A stretch of DNA of 52,952 nucleotides from JAATFY01 sp049276515 (GTDB lineage Bacteria > Pseudomonadota > Alphaproteobacteria > UBA9219): contig JBASWO010000054.1 of NCBI GenBank assembly GCA_049276515.1, positions 1-52,952 of the forward strand, read 5' to 3'. How positions within the stretch are numbered: position 1 is the stretch's first letter; the number at the start of each line of letters is the position of its first letter. This document shows, piece by piece, positions 42,162 to 51,900 of this stretch. The notes under the pieces are model-generated. The model was not told where the DNA came from. It searched no databases and saw only the letters and a program-made list of their open reading frames with translations. The position numbers were made by a program, and so were the translations under genes.

Positions 42162-42823
42162 GCGCGCATCTTACGACGAGCTATGTCGACTAACTCTGAA
42201 GGCGTCCATTCCTTCATCAGACTGATGGTCTTACCAACCTTCAAGACTTCACTGATACGGCGATCGAGGAAATCCCAACTCGCCCGACTACCAGGACTAT
42301 CATCATCAAGCCAAAATAAGATGGTGGTCTTCAAAACACCCGCCAATAAAGTGCGTTTGGTATAAAAATTAAAATCGGTTGATGTATCACCGGCCGCACG
42401 CCACATCAGATCTACTGTTTTAGAAAGACGCTTAATCCCCAATACAAGATTGAAGGGAAGCGCATACCAAAACATCATGCGCCTAACGGCTTCACGGTGT
42501 GGCTGCCAATAGTGAAGACGCGCACGAACAGCAAAAGCAATTTTCTCCCGCACTTTCAAACGCGCGAAGCCAGGTTCTTCTTCGATACGGGCAAGCATGG
42601 CGTCATCAGCTTTCGCGCCAAACAACTCAATCACATCGCGCATAGCTTGAGGGAACAACAAATCGGCTTCACCTCGCGTCATGCCTATCTCATCAAGGCC
42701 ACGCACATAAGCAGCATCCGTCCATCCATCAAAGGCGATTTGCGGCAAAATGGCCGCCAAAACAGCATCACGCTGAGCTGTTTGAGATGATGCTTTTGTG
42801 CCTTGGTTTGATTTTTTCTTCAT
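42158..42823 (-). CDS. COQ9-family ubiquinone biosynthesis protein
   Basis: A 221-residue protein of the COQ9 family, a lipid-binding TetR-like fold that presents quinone intermediates to the COQ7 hydroxylase. Family wording includes IAFDGWTDAA, ADLLFPQAMRDVIELF and, in the C-terminal COQ9 domain, WRAAGDTSTDFNFYTKR with LFWLDDDS. The N-terminal 20 residues are basic and polar. It converges on the lipoprotein gene and is divergent from rpsU, an adjacency I have seen in other alphaproteobacteria. Confidence 0.9.
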   Translation of the reverse strand: MKKKSNQGTKASSQTAQRDAVLAAILPQIAFDGWTDAAYVRGLDEIGMTRGEADLLFPQAMRDVIELFGAKADDAMLARIEEEPGFARLKVREKIAFAVRARLHYWQPHREAVRRMMFWYALPFNLVLGIKRLSKTVDLMWRAAGDTSTDFNFYTKRTLLAGVLKTTILFWLDDDSPGSRASWDFLDRRISEVLKVGKTISLMKEWTPSELVDIARRKMRA

Positions 42824-42986
42824 GTAAGGCCTTATACTTCATATAGTTAGAGGGTGATAGTCATTTGATTTCTTATAAATAAAGTCTTTTCCCTAACCTA
42901 TTGATCGTGTTATAGCAGCGCCTCCTGATTGCTGGAATCGGCAGTCACCAAAGGTCTTTTTGACCATGAAATAATTCAACGCCCGC

Positions 42987-42993
42987 AGGAGGG
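42987..42993 (+). promoter_or_regulatory. Ribosome binding site that fixes the rpsU start
   Basis: AGGAGGG directly abuts an ATG at 42994, which is too close for initiation, but is six bases before the GTG at 43000. The GTG start gives the usual S21 N-terminus (MQVLVRDNN). Confidence 0.75.
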
Positions 42994-42999
42994 ATGTAC

Positions 43000-43203
43000 G
43001 TGCAGGTTCTCGTTCGTGATAACAATGTTGATCAAGCGCTACGCGCGCTCAAGAAGAAGATGCAGCGCGAAGGCATTTTCCGTGAAATGAAATTACGCCG
43101 TACTTATGAGAAGCCCTCTGAACGTAAGGCTCGTGAAAAAGCTGAATCCGTTCGTCGTCAGCGCAAAGTAGAACGTAAGCGCAAAGAACGCGAAGGCTTC
43201 TAA
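43000..43203 (+). CDS. rpsU: 30S ribosomal protein S21
   Basis: A 67-residue, very basic S21, which sits near the anti-Shine-Dalgarno end of 16S rRNA. QVLVRDNNVDQALRALKKKM and REMKLRRTYEKPSERKAREK are the family core; the C-terminus is Arg/Lys-rich. The start is GTG at 43000 (see the ribosome binding site), not the ATG two codons upstream. The 176 bases before it hold the promoters of rpsU and COQ9. Confidence 0.95.
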   Translation: MQVLVRDNNVDQALRALKKKMQREGIFREMKLRRTYEKPSERKAREKAESVRRQRKVERKRKEREGF

Positions 43204-43227
43204 TCCCACATCGGGGTTATTCAAATA

Positions 43228-44160
43228 ATGCCCGATCTTTCACTCATCTTACCTTTTTATAATGAAGCTGGCGGTATCCGCAGTCTTTTTCAAAGACTGC
43301 AACCCGTCTTGCATCAACTGAACTTAACCTACGAGATCATCTGCATTGATGATGGCAGTCAGGATGCGACTTTCTCAGCACTCAATCATGCGCACGAGAT
43401 GGATCAACGCATCAAGATTGTCCGCATGGCACGAAACTTTGGCAAAGAAGCAGCCCTGACCTGTGGCTTGCATCTTGCAAATGGTCAGGCCGCGATCACG
43501 ATGGATACGGATTTACAACATCCACCCGAAGTCATTCCTGAGCTGGTGAAGAAATGGCAAAGCGGCGCACAGATGGTATATGCCATTCGACAAAACCGTG
43601 ACACAGATACAGAAGCGCGCCGTCTCTTCTCACGCGCTTTTTATGCTATTTTCCGTAAGATAGCTGAAGTTGAAATTCCTGAAGGCGCGGGTGACTTCTG
43701 CCTCCTTGATCGCAAAGTCATCAATGCGGTGAATGCGCTTCCTGAGCGTAATCGCTTTATGAAAGGCTTGGTTGGCTGGGCCGGTTTTAGCCGTGATACC
43801 GTCCCCTTTGATGTTGAGCCACGCTTTGGTGGTGATACAAACTGGGATTTCTTTAAACTGATCCGCTTTGCCTTTGATGGCATTTCAGCTTTTAGCACCT
43901 TTCCACTCCGAGTTTGGACCTGGAGTGGCGCTGCCGTTTCAATCGTCGCTATTCTCTATGCGCTTTATTTAATTTTGCGCACATTGCTGCTTGGCACTGA
44001 TGTCCCTGGTTACGCTTCTGTGATGGTCGGCATTCTTCTTCTGGGCGGATTGCAGCTGCTTAGCCTTGGCATGATTGGCGAATATTTAGCGCGCGTCTTT
44101 ACTGAAGTAAAAGCGCGCCCTATTTACTTTATTGCTGATCGCATCGGTTTTGGAGAATAA
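43228..44160 (+). CDS. Membrane-anchored family 2 glycosyltransferase (GtrB/ArnC-like)
   Basis: A 310-residue polyprenol-phosphate glycosyltransferase. The GT-A domain has LSLILPFYNEAGG, ICIDDGSQDAT, RNFGKEAALTCGL and the metal site DTD at 93-95 (TMDTDLQHPP). Two C-terminal helices (about 228-254 and 262-291) anchor it in the inner membrane, as in GtrB and ArnC. It transfers a sugar to undecaprenyl phosphate. It is 25 bases after rpsU. Confidence 0.9.
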   Translation: MPDLSLILPFYNEAGGIRSLFQRLQPVLHQLNLTYEIICIDDGSQDATFSALNHAHEMDQRIKIVRMARNFGKEAALTCGLHLANGQAAITMDTDLQHPPEVIPELVKKWQSGAQMVYAIRQNRDTDTEARRLFSRAFYAIFRKIAEVEIPEGAGDFCLLDRKVINAVNALPERNRFMKGLVGWAGFSRDTVPFDVEPRFGGDTNWDFFKLIRFAFDGISAFSTFPLRVWTWSGAAVSIVAILYALYLILRTLLLGTDVPGYASVMVGILLLGGLQLLSLGMIGEYLARVFTEVKARPIYFIADRIGFGE

Positions 44161-44220
44161 GCAGAGTTCTTTTTATAAGAACGGCTTGGCCATCAGGCTT
44201 TTCTGCTGCATAGTCGATCT

Positions 44221-45015
44221 ATGACATCCCCTGTTCGCTTACCTCGCCTTTTACTAACCAATGATGATGGTTTTGATGCCCCTGGCCTTGCTGTTTTAGC
44301 TGAGGCGGCCAAGGATTTTGCCGACGAAATCTGGATTGTCGCCCCTGAGCACGATCAAAGCGGTACGGGACAAAGCATCTCTATTCACCATCCTTTGCGC
44401 GCCTTTCGTCGCGGTGAAAGAAGCTGGGCTGTCACGGGAACCCCAGGCGATTGCGTTGGCCTTGCCATAGGTGAATTGATGGGAAACAAAAAACCTTCCC
44501 TTATTTTATCGGGTATCAATGCAGGCGCTAATGTTGGGGATGAGGTTAGTCTCTCTGGCACCTTAGGTGCTGCATTCACAGGCTTACTCTTTAATGTTCC
44601 CTCCATTGCCCTCAGCATGGATTGCGAAACACGACAAAAAACACGTTGGGATACAGCGCGCGTCATTGTGCCTAAAATGCTCAATCACTTTTTGACGCAT
44701 GGCTGGCGTAAAGATACATGCCTGTCCATTAACATCCCCGATTTACCCGCCAAAGAGATCACGGGGTTTTCTTGGGCGCAGCAAAGCCAGAAAAATATTA
44801 CAGGACTTCATGTTGAGAAACGTGAAGACAAGCGTAATCAAAATTATTATTGGTTGAGTTTAGTTGATCAACCCGCTCAAGGCGACGCACGCAGTGATTA
44901 TCATATTTTAGAACGCGGCGAAGTTGCCGTCACTGTTCTTGGTCATGGCCGTAGCCTTGAAGCGAATGAGCCTTCTGTTATTTTTGACGAAGCCACGGCT
45001 GATAGTGATGAGTGA
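44221..45015 (+). CDS. surE: 5'-nucleotidase SurE
   Basis: A 264-residue metal-dependent survival protein phosphatase that acts on nucleoside 5'/3'-monophosphates and short polyphosphate. The N-terminal metal site LLTNDDGFDAPGL (Asp pair), APEHDQSGTGQSISI, VTGTPGDCV and LSGINAGANVGDEVSLSGT (19 residues) are all present. It overlaps the DUF1491 gene by eight bases. Confidence 0.95.
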   Translation: MTSPVRLPRLLLTNDDGFDAPGLAVLAEAAKDFADEIWIVAPEHDQSGTGQSISIHHPLRAFRRGERSWAVTGTPGDCVGLAIGELMGNKKPSLILSGINAGANVGDEVSLSGTLGAAFTGLLFNVPSIALSMDCETRQKTRWDTARVIVPKMLNHFLTHGWRKDTCLSINIPDLPAKEITGFSWAQQSQKNITGLHVEKREDKRNQNYYWLSLVDQPAQGDARSDYHILERGEVAVTVLGHGRSLEANEPSVIFDEATADSDE

Positions 45016-45355
45016 TGAAAGTCGCCTGCCCACCGATATTCTAACAAGTGCGATCATTCGCACAGCAGCACGTGAAGGTATCGCCATTGTTGTTCGCCAG
45101 CGTGGCGATAATGCCAATGGCGCCGTTCTTCTCAAAATCAATAAACTGGATGGCACAGCCCGCGTTTTAAGCCAGGCACGTTTTGATGAAGAAGTGATAT
45201 GGAACCCCGTTAGTCGCAAGGACCCCATGAGTGAGGCAGAGGCTGAAATCTACCTCGAAAAGCAACTCCGCATGGATCCTGATTTATGGCTTATTGAGAT
45301 TGAGGATAAAGAGGGTCGCCTCTGGTTTCCTGGGCGCATTGCCGAATTCAACTAG
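45008..45355 (+). CDS. DUF1491-family protein
   Basis: A 115-residue protein of the alphaproteobacterial DUF1491 family. Typical wording: RLPTDILTSAIIRTAAREG, AVLLKINKLDG, and the end DPDLWLIEIEDKEGR. Its ATG overlaps the end of surE, so the two are translationally coupled. The family has no defined function. Longer upstream frames lie inside surE and are not used. Confidence 0.85.
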   Translation: MSDESRLPTDILTSAIIRTAAREGIAIVVRQRGDNANGAVLLKINKLDGTARVLSQARFDEEVIWNPVSRKDPMSEAEAEIYLEKQLRMDPDLWLIEIEDKEGRLWFPGRIAEFN

Positions 45356-45411
45356 TAGCTTTTTTGTGTAATTCCTGATAATTGTTTGAGTAAGATTCTT
45401 ACGGAGATTTC

Positions 45412-46164
45412 ATGGCCAATCCTACGCCACAAGCCACCCTTGATAATAACTCGATGCCGATGTTCTACGCATCGCCTCGCCCCCTGGATCGCGCCAAGGA
45501 TGAGAACTTGCGCTTATCGCGCCCTAGCCACTTCAATTTTGCAGCCAAGACCAATGCCATTCCTCTTCTGATTGATGAGTTTCCTATGGCAGCTGCCTAC
45601 TACCCTATCGTTTTTGCAGCAGGTCCATCACCTATTCCAGCAGCTGTTGTTGGATTGAAGAACGATACAAATTTATTTTTAGATGGTGAAGGACGTTGGC
45701 TGAACGGCGCTTATCTACCTGCTTATGTACGCCGCTATCCCTTTATCCTCATGGATGACCCTGAGCAAAAGCAGTTTGTCCTCTGTATTGATGAAAAGAG
45801 CGACATGCTTGGCGAACAAGGTGAATACCCGTTGTTTGAGGGCGGCCAACCCAGCACCTTTACAAAAAGTGCCATGGAATTTTGTGCCGCACTCCGCCAA
45901 CAAGGCGAAGCGACAGATGAGTTTGTCAAAGCCCTTAAAGAGTATGACATGCTCACAACCAATGACGCACAAATTGACACGCGGGATGGCAACAAACTTC
46001 AACTGAGTGGCTTTTTGGTTATCGATCCCAAGAAGTTCGATGCTTTACCTGATAATATTTTGCTCGAATGGCGCCGCAAAGGCTGGTTGGGATTGGTTTA
46101 TGCTCAGCTCTTATCCTCACATCGCTGGCATAATCTTGTTGATTTGATGCAGATACGGAAATGA
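45412..46164 (+). CDS. SapC-family protein
   Basis: A 250-residue cytoplasmic protein matching the SapC family (FNFAAKTNAIPLLIDEFP, YYPIVFA, PYVRRYPFIL-like AYVRRYPFILMDD, FCIDE-like VLCIDEKSDML, LFEGGQPS). The family name is not tied to the Sap peptide-uptake ATPase system and its activity is unclear. Its stop overlaps the yejA-like start by four bases (ATGA), so the two are made together. Confidence 0.85.
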   Translation: MANPTPQATLDNNSMPMFYASPRPLDRAKDENLRLSRPSHFNFAAKTNAIPLLIDEFPMAAAYYPIVFAAGPSPIPAAVVGLKNDTNLFLDGEGRWLNGAYLPAYVRRYPFILMDDPEQKQFVLCIDEKSDMLGEQGEYPLFEGGQPSTFTKSAMEFCAALRQQGEATDEFVKALKEYDMLTTNDAQIDTRDGNKLQLSGFLVIDPKKFDALPDNILLEWRRKGWLGLVYAQLLSSHRWHNLVDLMQIRK

Positions 46165-47972
46165 TGCGCCTCTTCCTTTGGGCAGTTTTATTGCTCGGCT
46201 CTTTTTCGGCTCACGCCGCATCACATGGCATTGCCCTTCACGGTGATCCAAAATACCCCGCAGACTTTAAGCATTTTGATTATGCCAATCCTGATGCCCC
46301 TAAAGGTGGCGAGATGCGTCTCTCCGGTCTTGGGACTTTTGATACGCTCAATCCCTATACCCTCAAAGGTGTAGCCGCAGCAGGAGCAGCAACTGTTTTT
46401 GAAACACTGATGGCCTCATCTTTGGATGAGCCGTTCAGCCAATATGGTTGGGTCGCCGAAACTGTAACCATCGCACCCGATCGTAGCTGGGTGTCTTACA
46501 AACTAAGACCTGAAGCACGTTTTCATGACGGTAAGCCAATCACTGTCGATGATGTCATTTTTTCTTTTGAAACGCTCAAGACCAAAGGCCACCCTTTTTA
46601 TCGCAGCTACTACAAAGAAGTGGTGAAGGCAGAAAAGCTAGGTCCTGGCGAAGTTAAGTTTACATTTAAAGATACAACCAACACAGAATTGCCCATGATT
46701 ATGGGCCAGCTTCCCGTCATCGCTAAACATTTTTGGCAAGGAAAAGATTTTGGCGCCACAACTTTAGAGCCTATTGTTGGTAGCGGTCCTTATAAAATAA
46801 GTGATGTGCAGCCAGGCCGCAGTATCACCTTCTCGCGCGTCACGGATTGGTGGGCAAAAGATTTGGCCATCAATAAAGGCCGCGATAATTTTGATACCAT
46901 TCGCTATGACTATTATCGTGATGCAACCGTTGCACTCGAAGCCTTCTTTGCCGGTCGCTATGATTTTCGTCTCGAAAATATCGCCAAGCACTGGGCGCTT
47001 GATTACAACACACCCGCCATCAAACAAGGTTTGATTAAAAAGCAGGAGCTTAAGAACGAACTCCCCGCTGGCATGCAAGGCTTTATCTTTAATACGCGCA
47101 AACCTCTCTTCCAAGACCGCCGCGTCCGTGAAGCTTTGGGTTATGCGTTTGATTATGAATGGTCGAATAAAAATGTCGCCTATGGGGCTTACAAACGCAC
47201 AGCCAGCTACTTTGAAAATTCAGAACTGGCCGCCAAAGGTCTGCCATCAGCCGATGAGCTCAAAATTCTTGAGCCCTACAAAGGTAAGGTACCAGACGAG
47301 GTCTTCACAAAAGAATTCAAACTCCCCACCACCGATGGCAGTGGTGATAATCGCGAGAATATGCGCAAAGCTTTAGAGCTTTTCAAAGAAGCCGGCTGGA
47401 CACTCAAGGGTGGCAAGCTCGTGAATGCCGAAGGCAAGCCTTTTACCTTCGAGATTATAGATGCTGAACCTATGTTCGAGCGTTGGATTCAACCTCTCCT
47501 CCGCAATCTTGAACGTTTGGGTATTCAAGCAACCTTCCGTATTGTTGATACCTCGCAAATGCAAAGCCGTACCGATAGCTTTGATTTTGATGTAACAGTT
47601 GGTGTTTTTGCGCAATCTTTGTCGCCTGGCAATGAACAGCATGATGTTTGGTCATCTTATAATGCTGACGTCAAAGGAAGCCGTAATCTGATCGGCGTAC
47701 GCGATCCTGTCGTGGATGCGCTCGTTGATAAACTCGTCAAAGCAAAAAGCCGGGAAGAACTCGTCACCTTGTGCCGAGCTCTTGATCGCGTTCTACTCTG
47801 GCAATATTACGTCATACCGCATTGGCATATTGGCTCATTCCGTATTGCCTATTGGGATATGTTTGGTCAGCCTGCAATCGCCCCTAAATACGGCCTAGAT
47901 GCCGTTTCGGGATGGTGGGTTGATAAGGTTAAAGCTGAGAAAATTATGGCTGTGCAGAAGCGCAACAGATAG
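46161..47972 (+). CDS. Periplasmic oligopeptide-binding protein (family 5, YejA-like)
   Basis: A 603-residue solute-binding protein of peptide ABC transporters. Signal peptide 1-19 (ending AHA). SHGIALHGDPKYPADFKHF and the following PKGGEMRLSG are the YejA-type N-terminus, then the family 5 pattern FHDGKPITVDDVIFSFETLK (20 residues). YejA-type proteins import peptides, including microcin-like ones, through YejBEF. No permease or ATPase genes follow; the next gene is unrelated. Start may be 46161 or the next ATG at 46164. Confidence 0.9.
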   Translation: MMRLFLWAVLLLGSFSAHAASHGIALHGDPKYPADFKHFDYANPDAPKGGEMRLSGLGTFDTLNPYTLKGVAAAGAATVFETLMASSLDEPFSQYGWVAETVTIAPDRSWVSYKLRPEARFHDGKPITVDDVIFSFETLKTKGHPFYRSYYKEVVKAEKLGPGEVKFTFKDTTNTELPMIMGQLPVIAKHFWQGKDFGATTLEPIVGSGPYKISDVQPGRSITFSRVTDWWAKDLAINKGRDNFDTIRYDYYRDATVALEAFFAGRYDFRLENIAKHWALDYNTPAIKQGLIKKQELKNELPAGMQGFIFNTRKPLFQDRRVREALGYAFDYEWSNKNVAYGAYKRTASYFENSELAAKGLPSADELKILEPYKGKVPDEVFTKEFKLPTTDGSGDNRENMRKALELFKEAGWTLKGGKLVNAEGKPFTFEIIDAEPMFERWIQPLLRNLERLGIQATFRIVDTSQMQSRTDSFDFDVTVGVFAQSLSPGNEQHDVWSSYNADVKGSRNLIGVRDPVVDALVDKLVKAKSREELVTLCRALDRVLLWQYYVIPHWHIGSFRIAYWDMFGQPAIAPKYGLDAVSGWWVDKVKAEKIMAVQKRNR

Positions 47973-48007
47973 AAATTTTCATTTCGGCTGCGGTTAATTT
48001 ATCAAAA

Positions 48008-48042
48008 ACAACAAGTAGTTGTCTAATGCACGTCACGCATTA
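48008..48042. promoter_or_regulatory. Two tandem inverted repeats, possible operator
   Basis: ACAAC-AAGTA-GTTGT (48008-48022) is followed by TAATGC-ACGTCAC-GCATTA (48024-48042), six-base perfect arms with a seven-base centre. They lie 80-115 bases before the gene at 48124 and after yejA. Neither has a T-run, so they look like protein-binding sites or RNA hairpins. Confidence 0.3.
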
Positions 48043-48123
48043 ACCAGACTTTCAAATCTGCGTCATAATTTCGCCATAGCGTACCTTTAGGTTCGCCTTC
48101 GTTCCGCATGGAGGGAACATAAA

Positions 48124-48558
48124 GTGACTGGCTATCGCCATTTTGCAGAATTTTATTTTTTGGATCCTGAAGCTCCGCCTAGCGCTGCTCGTAAAACATC
48201 TAAAATCATCGTTATCGATAAGAAAACGCCGCCACAACTTGTCGAATTGCCTAATGGCGCTGTAACTATTAAAGCGCCTGATAATGCAGTTGCATGCCGT
48301 TTTTTCAAAATTGCTGCTGATGAAACAGGCAGACCTCAGGGGGAGCGTATTTATGAACCACACGACTGGTTCCTTTACGACCGCGCTTCTATCGGTGGTT
48401 CTACCCCTATCCGTAATATTGCTGGAGAAAGATTTGATGTCGTTGCATCGCCGTTGATGGGTGACACCCCACAATCTCGACCAGAATATTTACAATTTGA
48501 ACCAGGCCGCGGCGCAGAGCATAGATTCCGTATTCCCCAAGCTGTGCTGGCTGTTTAA
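48124..48558 (+). CDS. Hypothetical protein
   Basis: A 144-residue soluble protein starting with GTG at 48124, preceded by GGAGGG. It appears folded and beta-rich (YRHFAEFYFLDPE, VTIKAPDNAVACRFF, EPHDWFLYDR) and has a single Cys. I do not recognise a family. It is monocistronic: inverted repeats precede it and a terminator follows. Confidence 0.6.
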   Translation: MTGYRHFAEFYFLDPEAPPSAARKTSKIIVIDKKTPPQLVELPNGAVTIKAPDNAVACRFFKIAADETGRPQGERIYEPHDWFLYDRASIGGSTPIRNIAGERFDVVASPLMGDTPQSRPEYLQFEPGRGAEHRFRIPQAVLAV

Positions 48559-48585
48559 GCCAAAAGACATCTTCTAATACCTTTA

Positions 48586-48616
48586 AAAAGCGGTCCTGTT
48601 TGACCGCTTTTATTTT
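48586..48616 (+). terminator. Rho-independent terminator
   Basis: A ten-pair stem AAAAGCGGTC / GACCGCTTTT with a six-base loop, followed by ATTTTAT. It ends the transcript of the hypothetical gene before it. Confidence 0.88.
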
Positions 48617-48663
48617 ATGGGCTTATCTTAAAGTCATTCTTTTAATTTTATTGAGGGGTGCGT

Positions 48664-48972
48664 ATGTCAACGAACGATCAAGCCATTAAGCCAGATCTCG
48701 TGGTACAAGAATTAGAGCGCCGTAACGCTGCAGCACCCATGCCAACACGTGCCGAAGGTATTATGATTGGCGGCACTGGTGCTGTTAGTAGCGTCATCAG
48801 TGTCTGGGCCCTTACACAACAAGAAGTTTTTAGCATAGCCGCCATACCAGCTGCGGTGATGGGCGGTTTCGCAGGCTTAAATTTTGGTCTTGGGATGGGC
48901 GCTGTCCTTTATGGAATAACGCAGGCGATTGTGCGCAACCTGGGAAGAAAACCTTTAGAGTATAGATTATAG
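48664..48972 (+). CDS. Small two-helix membrane protein, hypothetical
   Basis: A 102-residue inner membrane protein with a polar N-terminus (1-28) and two Gly/Ala-rich hydrophobic helices (about 33-52 and 58-88) that contain GxxxG-like spacing, so it may oligomerise. GAGGGG lies upstream of the ATG at 48664; a second ATG (48658) is two codons earlier. Convergent with mfd, whose stop is one base from its own. No family recognised. Confidence 0.55.
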   Translation: MSTNDQAIKPDLVVQELERRNAAAPMPTRAEGIMIGGTGAVSSVISVWALTQQEVFSIAAIPAAVMGGFAGLNFGLGMGAVLYGITQAIVRNLGRKPLEYRL

Positions 48973-48973
48973 T

Positions 48974-51900
48974 TTATGCCGCTAACGCCGCCAATTCACC
49001 CAATGTCTTTTTCATGCCGCCGAGGCGCTGCGCCGTATCATCCCAAGCGCGCATCAGAACCAGCTTTTGATCCGGACGCACTTTGACTGTTCCACCCTGC
49101 TTGGTGATCCATTCAATAAGGCGCTCAGGTTTTGAGAACCTATCTTTATGAAACGCCATGACAGCGCCTTTGGGCCCTGCATCAACCTTCTCGATCCCCG
49201 CCTTACGACAGAGAACTTTAACGGCAACAGTTTGCAGAAGATTTTCAACTTCTGACGGCAAAGGACCAAAACGGTCAATCATCTCTGCTGCAATGGCATC
49301 AATTTCTTCATTATCCATGACATCCGATAGACGCCTATATAGGCCCAACCTTACGTTGAGATCAGATACATAAGTCTCAGGGATAAGAACAGACATGCCA
49401 AGATTAATTTGCGGCGTCCAACGCTCATCCGCGACATCCACGCCTCCTGCGCGGGCAGCAGCCACAGCATCTTCAAGCATTTGTTGATAAAGCTCGACAC
49501 CCACTTCACGGATATGGCCAGACTGCTCTTCGCCCAATAAATTTCCAGCGCCACGAATATCCATATCATGGCTGGCAAGCTGAAAGCCGGCACCCAATTG
49601 ATCAAGTGTCTGGATAACTTCCAATCTTTGCTGCGCCGTGTTCGAGAGCATCATATTGGGTGCATAGGTAAGGTAAGCGTAGCCGCGCAATTTGGCGCGA
49701 CCAACACGACCCCGTAATTGATAAAGCTGGGCTAATCCAAACATATCAGCCCTATGAATAATCATTGTATTGGCGTTGGGTATATCAAGGCCAGATTCAA
49801 TGATATTGGTTGCCAGCAACACATCATATTGCTTGGCATCAAACGCCGTCATGATGTCTTCCAATTGCGTTGGGCTCATCCGGCCATGTGCGACCACCAT
49901 CTTGACTTCAGGCACTAATTTTTTGAGCTCTTCTGTAACATTGGCCAGATCATCGATGCGGGGACAGACATAAAAGCTTTGGCCGCCTCTAAAATGCTCA
50001 CGCATAATGGCATCACGTATCACCATGGGATCATAAGGTAATACAAAGGTGCGAACCGCAAGCCGATCAAGAGGCGGTGTTGTAATAAGGCTCAGCTCAC
50101 GCACCCCCGCTAAAGCCAATTGCAATGTACGCGGAATAGGTGTGGCTGTGAGTGTTAAGACGTGAACCTCAGCCCGTAATTCTTTGAGACGTTCTTTTTG
50201 CTTTACTCCAAAATGTTGCTCTTCATCGATGATGAGTAAGCCAAGGTTACGAAACCCGACATCTTTTCCTAAAAGAGCATGGGTGCCGACAACAATATCA
50301 ACATTGCCCGCTTTGAGTTCATCGCGGGTTTGCTTGGCGTCATTGAGAGAAACCATGCGCGAAAGCTGGGCAATGCGTACCGGAAAACCAGCAAAGCGCG
50401 TTGTGAAATTATTAAAATGTTGTCGCGCCAATAAGGTTGTGGGTACGACCACAGCCACTTGCAATCCAGCCTGAACTGCTGCAAAGGCCGCACGTAACGC
50501 AACTTCTGTTTTACCAAAGCCCACATCGCCGCAGACCAAACGGTCCATCGCCCTGCCCGTAGCTAAATCGACCAAGACATCATCCATGGCCTTGGCCTGA
50601 TCTTCGGTTTCAGGATAAGGAAAGCGTGCTGCAAATTCTTGGTAAGCCCCTTCAGGAACAGTGATGATCTCGCCTTTTTTCACTTCGCGTTCAGCGGCAA
50701 TCTTCATCAGAGCTTCAGCCATATCTTTGAGGCGACGCTTAACGCGGGCCTTACGGTTTTGCCAACCAGCGCCTCCGAGCTTATCAAGCACAGCTCCAAT
50801 TTCGGCCGAGCAATAGCGCGTCAACATGTCGAGATTTTCAACGGGTACAAATAACTTGTCGTTGCCGTCATAAATCAATTTCACGCAATCATGCGCAGTA
50901 TTGAGGACCGTGACTGTTTCTAAGCCCTCATAACGGCCGATGCCATGTTCAGCATGCACGACAAAATCGCCTGGATTGAGCGAGCCCAACTCAAGTTGAA
51001 ATTGTGAAGAGGCTCTACGTTTGCGCGCTGGCCGCACCAAGCGATCGCCCAAGATATCTTGCTCGGTAATCAGGGCAAGATCAGGAGAGATAAAGCCATG
51101 CTCAAAGCCGAGAATAATGAGACTAATAAGCTTGGGATCTAATTTGCGAACATCATCCCAGTTACCGGCCACATTTGTCACCGACATATTATGGGTTTTG
51201 AGAAGATGAGAAAGCCGGTCAGCTGAACCTTGGCTATAGCAAGCAAGCGCTACGCGTTTATTGATAGATTGTTGCTCGCTGATGAAAGCCTGCAGAGCTC
51301 CATAGAGATCTGTTTCTTGTTGCGCACGCGCATCAGCAAAATCACGCCTCCTCCGACCTTGTGCATCAATAACTTTCGGCGCTTCAGGTTCTTGAAAGGG
51401 AGATAATAGACCAAGCGCACGCCCAACTAACATTTTTTCTAATGCAGCCGCTTCCATATAAAGGCGTGCTGCAGGTACAGGTTTATAGACAGCAACAGGT
51501 TGATCCTTCTTCTTCGCTCTTTTAGCTGCCTCATAAAGCGACATACGCGCTTGATAAAAATCATCAATCTGCTGCATGCGCGATTTAATCGCTTCATCGG
51601 CTTGATAATCAAATGTCACGGGAGATTGAGGACAATAATCAAAAAGGCTGTAAAGCTGCGGATAAAAAAGGCCGAGCCAATGTTCAACGCCAGGAAATTT
51701 GCGACCAGCTGTTACAGATTCGTAAAGAGGATCGCTGTCCGTTACAGCGCCAAACAATTCACGGTAGCCAGAGCGAAACTGAGCAATAGATTTTTCATCG
51801 AGCAAGACCTCAGATATGGGTCCCAAACGAAAGCTATTGATTTTATCCGTTGTCGTTTGAGTTAAAGGATCAAATTGTCTTATCGATTCAATTTCGTCTC

